A stretch of DNA of 11,978 nt, taken from CAZHDI01 sp964531285. Its GTDB lineage: Bacteria > Pseudomonadota > Alphaproteobacteria > JAJFIK01. The DNA is taken from contig CAZHDI010000103.1 of NCBI GenBank assembly GCA_964531285.1, positions 1 to 11,978 on the forward strand. Reading direction: 5' to 3'. The stretch's first letter is position 1, and every line of letters starts with the position of its first letter. The position numbers and the translations under genes are program-made. Shown here piece by piece: positions 1-6,205 of the stretch. A model generated the notes under the pieces. The model searched no databases, was not told the origin of the DNA, and saw only the letters and a program-made list of their open reading frames with translations.

Positions 1-194
1 ACGCTGGGCCAGGCGGCTCCATCACCCTGGCCGACGGACGGCGCGGCGGGCGATGCGCCAGAGAATGGCGCCACGTAAGGTCTCTCGCTTGAAACAGGGC
101 CATGACCGGTCTCGCCCCAAATTCAGTCGTCGACTGAGATGAGGGCGGTGCTGCCGGAGGGCCCGAAAGGATCGTCCAGTGGGGCGGATAATCC
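1..194. other. Left-edge stretch with no supportable gene
   Basis: No open frame here can be assigned. A plus-strand frame is open from the window edge to a TAA at 76-78 and could be the last 25 codons of a gene outside the window, but the peptide is low in information. A minus-strand ATG at 103 opens a frame running off the left edge, with a purine-rich GGGGCGAG stretch some 7 bases upstream. It is too short to judge. A 15-nt inverted repeat (arms TCAGTCG and CGACTGA around one base) lies at 123-137, downstream of the heme lipoprotein gene. It has no T-run, so I do not call it a terminator. Confidence 0.5.
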
Positions 195-818
195 TCAGTC
201 TTTCGATTGATCTTCGACGAGCGGCACTTGCACCGTGAAGGCGCCCCTCAGTTCACCGAGTTGAAAGCCCGTAGCCTGATCGTCAGGGTACAAGCGCGCA
301 AGGTCGGCGCTGATCGCCGGGGCGATGGCATCTCCATGGCATGTCAGGCAGAGCCCCCCTGTTGGGATCGGTGTCATATAGCGGAGGGAATGACCCTGAT
401 CATGGTGCATGACCTTTGAGGCGGACAGAGACACTGGATCGGCTCCAGATCCCATAGCGCGCTCAAAATCGAGCAGGACCTCATACTCCCAGTCATCCGG
501 TGCATTTTCCGGATTCCGCAGCTTGAGGGCCGTCCGCCCAATGACCACTCCGTGATGCTCGGATGTGGCATCCCCAATCGCAGGAGCCACGGTGCGGCAC
601 ACACCGATTGCGCCGGCGGGGCCAACTGCGTCAATCGCCCCGATAAGCTGAGATTTGAGCTCGGATTGAAACTGGTTGATCGCTTGGCGGGCCTTGCCCT
701 GCGCAGCCACAATCTCAGGACTGAGGGACGGTTGCTCCGGGCTACATCCGGCTGTCAATGCGAACACCGCCAAGACAAGCGTCTTGCGGCGATAGCTGCA
801 AGCGAGATGCATCTGCAT
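195..818 (-). CDS. DUF3365 (Tll0287-like) c-type heme-binding lipoprotein
   Basis: Predicted periplasmic, membrane-anchored heme protein of 207 residues, probably a redox or gas sensor or electron-transfer protein; its partner is unknown. A charged N-terminus (CSYRRK) is followed by a hydrophobic stretch and a lipobox LTAGC with the lipidated Cys at about 25, so the mature protein should be a lipoprotein. The body matches my recollection of the DUF3365/Tll0287-like fold: helical N-terminal half, GVCRTVAPAI near 72-81, LRNPENAPDDWE near 100-111, and a heme-attachment motif CLTCH at 157-161 followed by GD. The end (GELRGAFTVQVPL) is also typical of the family. The ATG at 818 has a strong AGAGGA ribosome binding site seven bases upstream. 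The gene is divergent from the metal transporter, with about 130 bp between the starts. Family assignment is fairly sure; the role is not known. Confidence 0.85.
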   Translation of the reverse strand: MQMHLACSYRRKTLVLAVFALTAGCSPEQPSLSPEIVAAQGKARQAINQFQSELKSQLIGAIDAVGPAGAIGVCRTVAPAIGDATSEHHGVVIGRTALKLRNPENAPDDWEYEVLLDFERAMGSGADPVSLSASKVMHHDQGHSLRYMTPIPTGGLCLTCHGDAIAPAISADLARLYPDDQATGFQLGELRGAFTVQVPLVEDQSKD

Positions 819-947
819 GATTATGTCCTCTTAATGCGCCAAGGGTAAGTCATACCGGTACAGATCATAGTCCACGAAGAACGATGTGTAGGGTACTATT
901 CGGTCGTGCGGCTGTCGAGGCAGTCCCGCCAAACGAGGCTCGGTACA

Positions 948-1676
948 ATGATGAACTTAGAGCACGGACATGATCCTGATGAGATTGCGAGGCGTCTGTC
1001 TCAGGGACCGTCGATCAGCTATCTACGCGACTGGGTTTATGGCGGCATAGACGGGGCGGTGACGACCTTTGCCATTGTGGCCGGCGTGGTCGGTGCGGAT
1101 CTGTCTGCAGGAATCGTTCTCATTCTCGGGCTAGCTAATCTGCTGGCGGATGGCTTTTCAATGGCGGCGGCCAACTTCACCGGCACCAAAGCCGAAAGAG
1201 AGGATTATGAACGGCTGCGTCAGCAGGAACACCGTCACATCTGCGAGGCGCCGGCGGGAGAGCAAGAGGAGATCCGCCAGATCTTCGCGGCAAAGGGATT
1301 TAAGGGCCGGGACCTCGACCGCGCCGTTGCGGTGATTACATCGTCTGCGGAGCGATGGGTCGAAACGATGCTGGTCGAGGAGTATGGGCTCTCGAGAGCC
1401 TTGCGGTCGCCGGTTCGAGCGGCGCTCGCAACATTTGCGGCCTTCGTCCTGTGTGGCGCCGTTCCGCTCATGCCCTTCCTGTTCGGCGGTCATGCATCGC
1501 TCGGGTGGTCCGTTGCCTTGACGGCGCTGGTGTTCTTCGCGATCGGGTCGCTTAAGAGTAAATGGTCAACCGTCGTCTGGTGGCGGTCGGGTCTGGAAAC
1601 ACTGAGCATCGGTTTGTTGGCGGCCGGTCTTGCCTTTGGTGTTGGCAATGCCCTGCGCGCGTTGGTGCAGGTTTGA
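948..1676 (+). CDS. VIT1/CCC1 transporter family membrane protein (Fe2+/Mn2+)
   Basis: Inner-membrane transporter of 242 residues in the vacuolar iron transporter family, which moves Fe2+ or Mn2+ out of the cytosol, usually against H+. The first segment holds the family signature YLRDWVYGGIDGAVTTFAIV (about 25-44), then VLILGLANLLADGFSMAAANF (57-77). A cytosolic metal-binding helical hairpin spans about 82-150 and is rich in Glu and His (QQEHRH near 92-97, EQEEI near 105-109, ETMLVEE near 139-145). Three more hydrophobic segments lie near 155-178, 186-203 and 215-240, giving the usual five. I chose ATG 948 (ATG 951 follows directly) because CGAGG lies about nine bases upstream and the protein then begins close to the family core. 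A GTG at 906 would add 14 basic residues with no visible ribosome binding site. It converges on the HAD gene. Substrate is inferred from family only. Confidence 0.9.
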   Translation: MMNLEHGHDPDEIARRLSQGPSISYLRDWVYGGIDGAVTTFAIVAGVVGADLSAGIVLILGLANLLADGFSMAAANFTGTKAEREDYERLRQQEHRHICEAPAGEQEEIRQIFAAKGFKGRDLDRAVAVITSSAERWVETMLVEEYGLSRALRSPVRAALATFAAFVLCGAVPLMPFLFGGHASLGWSVALTALVFFAIGSLKSKWSTVVWWRSGLETLSIGLLAAGLAFGVGNALRALVQV

Positions 1677-1753
1677 CGCCGCGGCCTCCGGCTTTGGCGG
1701 CATGAGACGGGTTCGGATCGAGTGGGCAGGGTTGCGCGAGCAAGGCGGCGGCG

Positions 1754-2389
1754 CTAGGCAGGCGAGTCCAATGCGTCCGGCAGCCAACGGGCAAGGGCGG
1801 CCTTCACTTGGCTCAGACCCTCGGTTTGCTGTGCATGCCAACCAGCGAGCGCCGCGGCTTTGACGTTCTCCGGCGTGTCATCGAAGAACCATAATGAGCT
1901 TGAGGCAACATTCAACTGCCCCTCCACAAATCGGAAAATGCGCTGATCCGGCTTGCACAGACCAATTTCGAACGACAAGAGTTGAAAGTCGAACATTGCG
2001 TCCATATCGGCAAGGCGCCTTATGCCCGCCCAATGGAGCGCATTTGTGTTGGTCAGGCAGCCGGTTCGATAGTGCTTGCGCAGAGATCGAAGCAGCCCTT
2101 CCGCCCCAGGATAGAATGCTCTGGTCCATGTTCCAAAGTCATCGAGAAAGGCGCCGGGTGACAGGTCGAGGTTCCATTCCTCGACCATGGCCCTCGCAAA
2201 GTCTTCGTTTGTAGAGCGCCCGCGTTCAAAGGTCTGAACCGTCGGAGATCGGATCCACTTTGTCCGAACCTGTGCGACCGTCATGCCATTTTCGATCAAA
2301 GCCTGCATGGCGTCAAAGCCGGCGAAATCCAGAAGGACACCGCCCAGGTCGAACAGCAGGATCGGAGCATCATGTGAAGCTGTAGCCAA
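1754..2389 (-). CDS. HAD-superfamily hydrolase (YihX-like phosphatase)
   Basis: Cytosolic haloacid-dehalogenase-type phosphohydrolase of 211 residues. All four HAD motifs are visible: motif I LLFDLGGVLLDF with nucleophile Asp at 14, motif II LTNTN near 112-116, motif III Lys in CKPDQRIF (K146), and motif IV WFFDDTPENVKAA with the acidic pair at 170-171. The usual second Asp of DxD is Gly here (DLGGV), as is common in the YihX/glucose-1-phosphatase-like branch with an alpha-helical cap (about residues 22-95). The natural substrate cannot be read from the sequence. The only reasonable in-frame start is TTG at 2389; there is no in-frame ATG before motif I, and an in-frame stop lies at 2441-2443. 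A weak GAGAA precedes the TTG. A TATAAT on the same strand at 2412-2417 fits a short leader. It is convergent with the transporter and divergent from the phosphorylase operon. Confidence 0.85.
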   Translation of the reverse strand: MATASHDAPILLFDLGGVLLDFAGFDAMQALIENGMTVAQVRTKWIRSPTVQTFERGRSTNEDFARAMVEEWNLDLSPGAFLDDFGTWTRAFYPGAEGLLRSLRKHYRTGCLTNTNALHWAGIRRLADMDAMFDFQLLSFEIGLCKPDQRIFRFVEGQLNVASSSLWFFDDTPENVKAAALAGWHAQQTEGLSQVKAALARWLPDALDSPA

Positions 2390-2411
2390 AGCGCGATTCT
2401 CGGTTTTTGAT

Positions 2412-2417
2412 ATTATA
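2412..2417 (-). promoter_or_regulatory. Candidate -10 element for the HAD gene
   Basis: A perfect TATAAT on the minus strand lies about 23 bases before the TTG start of the HAD gene. No convincing -35 hexamer stands 16-18 bases upstream, so an activator or an extended context may be needed. The nearby TGATC/GATCA dyad at 2433-2443 falls where a -35 or a regulator could sit. Confidence 0.35.
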
Positions 2418-2523
2418 GATCGATCGGTCAGGTGATCGGATCATTTAAGGGCCATGGAGACTCTGGCTTGCCCATAATCGGACGATGACGCTGCAAAGTG
2501 CTATCTGTTGTCTGTTCGCGGAT

Positions 2524-2545
2524 GGCAATGACCCTGGTCAATGCC
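2524..2545. promoter_or_regulatory. Crp/Fnr/FixK-like operator upstream of the phosphorylase operon
   Basis: The 22-bp dyad has arms GGCAATGACC and GGTCAATGCC around CT, with one mismatch between the ten-base arms. Its core, 2528-2541, is ATGAC, four bases, GTCAA. That differs by one base from the TTGAC-N4-GTCAA form of the FNR/FixK/DNR operator. Its centre is about 53 bases before the ATG at 2588. If it worked as a class II activator site near -41.5, transcription would start around 2576, leaving a leader of only about 12 bases; no good -10 is seen. It also lies outside the coding region only if the 2588 start is correct. The regulator identity is inference. Confidence 0.4.
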
Positions 2546-2587
2546 CCCGCGGAGAGACACCGAAGCTGGCGGCAAGAAGCGATACCG

Positions 2588-4096
2588 ATGCAAGCCCTCA
2601 AATTGCGCCGTGTTGCGCTGGATACGCAGACAGAGAACGTTGCCTTCTTGGCCCACGGGTGCCGGCTCTATCGGCCTGAAGACTTTCGGGCCATGAAGCG
2701 CATTGAGATACGCCATGCCGGCGGCACGGTCCTGGCGACACTGATGGTTGCATCGAGTGGCCATATTGTCGGCCCCGACGAGTTGGGGCTGTCGGCAACG
2801 ACGTTTGACCGCTTGGGGCTGCCGAAGGGGACGCCCGTGACCATCGAGCCGGTTCATCCGCCACCCAGTCTTGATGCTGTCCGTCAGAAGATTGCTGGGC
2901 ATATCCTTTCCAGCAGTCAGATCGAGTCGATCATCGAGGATATAATCGGGCGCCGTTACTCGGAAATGGAGATCGCGGCCTTTCTCGTATCCTGTGCAAA
3001 TTTTCTGACAACGGATGAGTTGTTATCGCTTACGCGCGCCATGGCGTCCGCCGGCAATACGCTCACATGGCCTGATGCGATTGTTGCTGACAAACACTGC
3101 ATTGGCGGCATTCCAGGCAATCGAACATCCATGATCGTCGTGCCCATTGTCGCGGCCCATGGGTTGATGATCCCCAAGACATCGTCCCGTGCCATCACCT
3201 CGCCCGCCGGTACGGCCGACACAATGGAGGTTTTGGCGAATGTCGATCTCGACATGGAAGAAATGCAGCGTGTCGTCCACGAACACAAGGGATGCCTGAT
3301 TTGGGGCGGTCATGTGAATCTATCGCCTGCGGATGATCTTCTGATCTCGGTCGAACGCCCCTTGCGCATCGACACGCGGGAGCAGATGATCGCATCGATC
3401 ATGTCCAAGAAGGCCGCCGCAGGATCGACACATCTGGTCATCGACATGCCCGTGGGTCCGTCCGCCAAGGTCACCACGATGACGGAGGCCATGCGCGTGC
3501 GCAAGCTGTTCGAATTTATTGCGGACCGAATGGGACTATCCGTACGGATTGTAACCACGGATGGCAGTCAACCTGTGGGGCGCGGTGTCGGTCCGGTTCT
3601 GGAAGCACGCGATGTGGTGGCGGTCTTGCAAAACGATGCCAATGCGCCGCCGGATCTGCGAGAACGGGCGCTCAGTCTGGCGGGTAGAATTATCGACTAT
3701 GACCCGGCTGTTCGCGGTGGGGCGGGCTACGAGGTGTCACGGACGATCCTCGAGTCGGGCAGCGCGTATCGGCAATTCCAGCGGATCTGCGAAGCGCAAG
3801 GTCGCCCGCCGGCGGACGCGATACTTGGGCAGCGTGTCCGGGATATTCTTGCGCCGTCGGACGGGCTCGTTGAGACGGTCGATTGTCTGAGGCTTGGGCG
3901 CATCGCGCGCTTGGCCGGTGCGCCGGTGGACAAAGGGGCCGGACTTGAGATCTTCAAACGGATCGGTGACCGGGTGGACGAGGGCGAGCCCCTGTATCGG
4001 ATCTATGCTGCGGCAGAGTCCAATTTCGAATTCGCTTGCGACTTGGCGGAGGCGGAGACGGGTGTTTCACTCAATGGCATGACGGTAGGCGCGTGA
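2588..4096 (+). CDS. Archaeal-type thymidine phosphorylase / AMP phosphorylase family enzyme
   Basis: Cytosolic phosphorylase of 502 residues that uses phosphate to split a nucleoside or nucleoside monophosphate into a free base and a ribose phosphate. An N-terminal domain of about 95 residues is followed by the glycosyltransferase-family-3 helical domain (about 97-165), the catalytic core and a C-terminal domain (about 410-490). The phosphate-binding segment DKHCIGGIPGNRTSM (168-182) and the motif KTSSRAITSPAGTADTMEVL (197-216) match archaeal AMP phosphorylases, not E. coli DeoA (which has GGV and SGRGLGHTGGT). The family substrate can be AMP/CMP/UMP, giving ribose-1,5-bisphosphate, or thymidine; the sequence does not decide. 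I chose ATG 2588 (purine-rich AAGAAG upstream) because family homology begins there (MQALKLRRV) and length then fits about 500 residues. Earlier starts at 2498-2528 would run through the operator-like dyad. The stop shares its A with the next gene's ATG, implying translational coupling. Confidence 0.88.
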   Translation: MQALKLRRVALDTQTENVAFLAHGCRLYRPEDFRAMKRIEIRHAGGTVLATLMVASSGHIVGPDELGLSATTFDRLGLPKGTPVTIEPVHPPPSLDAVRQKIAGHILSSSQIESIIEDIIGRRYSEMEIAAFLVSCANFLTTDELLSLTRAMASAGNTLTWPDAIVADKHCIGGIPGNRTSMIVVPIVAAHGLMIPKTSSRAITSPAGTADTMEVLANVDLDMEEMQRVVHEHKGCLIWGGHVNLSPADDLLISVERPLRIDTREQMIASIMSKKAAAGSTHLVIDMPVGPSAKVTTMTEAMRVRKLFEFIADRMGLSVRIVTTDGSQPVGRGVGPVLEARDVVAVLQNDANAPPDLRERALSLAGRIIDYDPAVRGGAGYEVSRTILESGSAYRQFQRICEAQGRPPADAILGQRVRDILAPSDGLVETVDCLRLGRIARLAGAPVDKGAGLEIFKRIGDRVDEGEPLYRIYAAAESNFEFACDLAEAETGVSLNGMTVGA

Positions 4097-5712
4097 TGGT
4101 TCATCTCAGTTTTTTCGGTGGCGCCGGGACGGTTACAGGATCGTGCTTCCTGCTCGAGGCGGAGAAATCACGCATACTGATTGACTGCGGTTTGTTTCAA
4201 GGATCCAAGACGATCACCGAATTGAACTATGGTGACTTTCCGTTTGCCCCGGCAGCGATCGATGCCGTCATTCTCACCCATGCCCATATCGACCACGCCG
4301 GGCTCATTCCCAAGCTCATCAAAGGCGGGTTCAAGGGCACGGTTCATGCCACGGCGGGGACCCGCGGGCTCCTCACCTACATGCTGCCCGATAGCGGGTA
4401 TATTCAGGAGAACGAGGTTGAGCGGCGTAATCAACGCCGCCAGCGGGAAGGCAAGCCGAGGCTGACGCCGATCTATGGACGCGACGATGCCGAACGCGCG
4501 ATCGAGCAGTTTTCGGACCAGGACTATGAGGTCTGGTTCGACGCAGCCTCGTCGATACGGGCCCGCTTCTGGAATGCCGGCCATATTCTTGGATCATCGT
4601 CCGTAGAGATTGAAATTGCTCAAGGGGCCGGCGGTGACCCCATTCGGTTACTTTTTTCCGGCGATCTTGGTCCGGAGCATAAAGCCTTTCATCCCGATGC
4701 AGACGCCCCTTCTGGTTTCGACTATGTCATATGCGAGAGCACCTATGGCAACCGGACCCGCCAGGAAATGCCGGTCGAAGATCGCCGGGCGCGTCTGGCA
4801 GACCTTGCCTCGAGGGTCATCGAAAAAGAAGGCCCGCTGATCATTCCTGCCTTTGCCGTGGAACGGACCCAGGAACTGCTCAGCGATCTGGTGGCGATCA
4901 TGCATGACGGCGCCTTGGCCAAGATCCCTGTTTTTTTGGACTCGCCGCTTGCGCGGAATGCAACACAGGTCTTCAAGTCCCATGCGGAGGATCTTGAAGA
5001 CCTGCGGGACATTGCGTCGCCCTTTGGCCTGCCGAATTTTCACACGACTGAGACGGTTGGGGAGAGCAAGGCCATCGACAGACTGCGCGGGGCGATGATC
5101 GTCATTTCCGCGAGCGGCATGTGCGATGCCGGGCGGATCCGGCATCACTTGAAAAGCTTCCTCTGGCAGGATGCGGCAACGGTCTTGTTGGTGGGGTATC
5201 AGGTTCCCGGCACGCTCGGCGCGCTTCTGTCGGACGGAAAGCAGACGGTGCGCATCCATCGGGAGGATGTTGAGGTGCGCGCCGAGATCCTGCATGTGGA
5301 TTGGTACTCCGGACATGCGGACCGGGACACGTTATGTGAGTGGATTTCCGCTCGCTGCCCGATCCGGCGCGGCCTGTTCCTGGTGCACGGAGAAGCTCCG
5401 GCAGCCGAAGCCCTGCGTGATCGCCTGATGAACACGGGTTTCGATGCGCCGATCATTGTTCCGCAACTGGATGAGCGATTTGCGCTCGATGCCGACAAAC
5501 CGAAACGGATCAAGGCATCGACGATGCGCCGGCTCGATCCGGAGCACGCTGGGGGCAAGCCCGATTGGCGGAACATGCTGTCTGAGTTTTCGATCGATCT
5601 GCGGCAGAACCTCGATGCTGAAGCGCGTGACGAGGCGCGTGAGCGGCTGCTTGCCGATCTGAAGCAGGTCCTGGCTCGTTTTGATGAAAGTCGCCGGAAG
5701 ACGCGCCGGTGA
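4096..5712 (+). CDS. Beta-CASP metallo-beta-lactamase fold ribonuclease
   Basis: Predicted zinc-dependent RNA-processing nuclease of 538 residues, CPSF-73/TTHA0252-like. The N-terminal metallo-beta-lactamase part has the GGAGTVTGSCFLL opening, the metal motif HAHIDH (62-67), the third-motif His in AGHILGSS (H163) and SGDLG (Asp 190). The inserted beta-CASP domain has motif A CESTYGNR (Glu 214), PAFAVERTQELL (251-262), LDSPLA (281-286) and SASGMCDAGRIRHHLK (338-353). Motif B DWYSGHAD (His 407) and motif C LVHGE (His 431) complete the set, so all catalytic residues appear present. The last 75 residues are a charged extension ending in Arg/Lys, possibly for RNA contact. ATG 4096 overlaps the upstream TGA by one base, and the family's conserved opening follows at once. 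Context suggests it shares transcription and a role in RNA turnover with the phosphorylase. RNA as substrate is known for the family but not shown here. Confidence 0.92.
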   Translation: MVHLSFFGGAGTVTGSCFLLEAEKSRILIDCGLFQGSKTITELNYGDFPFAPAAIDAVILTHAHIDHAGLIPKLIKGGFKGTVHATAGTRGLLTYMLPDSGYIQENEVERRNQRRQREGKPRLTPIYGRDDAERAIEQFSDQDYEVWFDAASSIRARFWNAGHILGSSSVEIEIAQGAGGDPIRLLFSGDLGPEHKAFHPDADAPSGFDYVICESTYGNRTRQEMPVEDRRARLADLASRVIEKEGPLIIPAFAVERTQELLSDLVAIMHDGALAKIPVFLDSPLARNATQVFKSHAEDLEDLRDIASPFGLPNFHTTETVGESKAIDRLRGAMIVISASGMCDAGRIRHHLKSFLWQDAATVLLVGYQVPGTLGALLSDGKQTVRIHREDVEVRAEILHVDWYSGHADRDTLCEWISARCPIRRGLFLVHGEAPAAEALRDRLMNTGFDAPIIVPQLDERFALDADKPKRIKASTMRRLDPEHAGGKPDWRNMLSEFSIDLRQNLDAEARDEARERLLADLKQVLARFDESRRKTRR

Positions 5713-5725
5713 GCCGGGCTTTGTC

Positions 5726-5740
5726 AGCAGTGCTGCTTTT
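5726..5740 (+). terminator. Weak terminator-like hairpin after the ribonuclease gene
   Basis: Starting 13 bases past the stop, AGCAG and CTGCT form an inverted repeat with two bases between (effective stem four pairs, loop GTGC), followed directly by TTT. The stem is short. A second inverted repeat (CCCTCA at 5746-5751, TGAGGG at 5764-5769) and a third stronger hairpin follow within 50 bases, so termination somewhere here is plausible. Confidence 0.3.
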
Positions 5741-5771
5741 GAATGCCCTCAGCACCTCGGTTTTGAGGGAT

Positions 5772-5790
5772 CCGCTTCGGATGGAAGCGG
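5772..5790. repeat. Perfect 7-bp stem-loop
   Basis: CCGCTTC (5772-5778) and GAAGCGG (5784-5790) are perfect complements around a five-base loop GGATG. There is no T-run on either side, so this could support Rho-dependent termination, protect the 3' end of the upstream transcript, or be part of a structured RNA. Confidence 0.45.
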
Positions 5791-5808
5791 CGAACACGCC
5801 ACCCTCTG

Positions 5809-5839
5809 GGCTCCCGTTGGTCGGCTCCCCATGTTGGTC
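5809..5839. repeat. Imperfect tandem direct repeat
   Basis: GGCTCCCGTTGGTC (5809-5822) is followed at once by GGCTCCCCATGTTGGTC (5823-5839). The two copies are the same except for three extra bases in the second. The function is unknown; it could be a slippage duplication or a paired protein-binding site. Confidence 0.5.
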
Positions 5840-6025
5840 CGCCAGGCTGAAAAACTTACGATTATCGTTGAGCTTACCCCGAAGGCCGGGCAGCAATCCC
5901 CTGATACATGACCGCCCTGCGGCGTGCGGACCGAACGGATTTCACGAACGCCGGCGGGGCTTTGTTGCCGATCACGCCATGAGACCGAAGGTCCTTGTGT
6001 TTGGTCGGCCTCCCGCTTTTCCTGC

Positions 6026-6053
6026 TTGCCGGGCCTGTCTGTAATATTATAAC
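6026..6053 (+). promoter_or_regulatory. Candidate promoter for the GTPase-DUF1826 operon
   Basis: TTGCCG at 6026-6031 and TATAAC at 6048-6053 are separated by 16 bases, four of six and five of six matches to the standard -35 and -10 hexamers. The -10 hexamer lies inside the Zur-like box, which is where a repressor would act. The start would be about 6060, leaving a leader of roughly 145 bases. Confidence 0.4.
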
Positions 6054-6057
6054 ATCC
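6041..6057. promoter_or_regulatory. Putative Zur box upstream of the ZigA-type GTPase
   Basis: GTAATATTATAACATCC contains the twelve-base core ATATTATAACAT, one base away from ATGTTATAACAT, the core of the alphaproteobacterial Zur operator as I recall it. The left flank GTA also matches. It overlaps the candidate -10 element and lies about 150 bases upstream of a COG0523 zinc-related GTPase, a gene class often under Zur control. A nearly matching core occurs before the TonB receptor gene in this window. Confidence 0.55.
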
Positions 6058-6205
6058 ATGGTCTCATGCAGCGTGCTCATCGGCTCAGGGTCATTACCGG
6101 CATGAGATGTCGCGCCATCGACGAATGGTGTGGTGCGTATGCAGTCTCACCCGCACAGCCATGCACCTTTACCCGACGAGGAAGGCAAGGCCTGGAAGGA
6201 TCCTC

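Larger units (their letters stand above)
5713..6205. other. 493-bp stretch without a supported gene, rich in small repeats
   Basis: No open frame here has a credible start plus protein-like composition. The longest alternative, a minus-strand frame reading from a TTG at 5896 into the 3' end of the ribonuclease gene, has a GGGGA abutting the TTG with no spacing and overlaps about 200 bases of a well-supported gene. Its first 60 or so codons are nevertheless protein-like in composition, so a decayed gene is possible. The left part holds three consecutive hairpins (5726-5790), an imperfect tandem repeat (5809-5839) and an ACGAT/ATCGT dyad (5858-5868). The right part holds a Zur-like box, a candidate promoter and a leader of about 150 bases before the GTPase gene. 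Confidence 0.55.

Noticed and set aside
1678..1701. GC-rich inverted repeat (GCCGC...GCGGC) after the VIT1-family gene as terminator
   Set aside because: No T-run on either strand, and short GC-rich arms are common by chance here.
2433..2443. TGATC/GATCA dyad between the HAD and phosphorylase genes as an FNR site
   Set aside because: Spacing between the half-sites is three bases instead of four, so it does not fit an FNR box; left as an unassigned dyad.
5510..5896. Minus-strand 128-codon open frame across the end of the ribonuclease gene
   Set aside because: It starts at TTG with the GGGGA touching the start codon, and half of it overlaps a well-supported gene. Kept only as a possible decayed gene.
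5709..6044. Plus-strand 111-codon open frame
   Set aside because: Low-information, Pro/Arg/Leu-rich translation with no domain; its ATG overlaps the preceding gene's end with no ribosome binding site, and it ends inside the Zur-like box.
5978..6068. Nine-base inverted repeat CATGAGACC (5978) and GGTCTCATG (6060) flanking the GTPase promoter region
   Set aside because: A nine-base match is expected about once by chance over a region this size; no other sign of an attachment site or transposon end.
6107..6205. Extended N-terminus for the COG0523 GTPase
   Set aside because: The 33 extra residues are unlike the family and lack a ribosome binding site; ATG 6206 has AAGGA at the right spacing.
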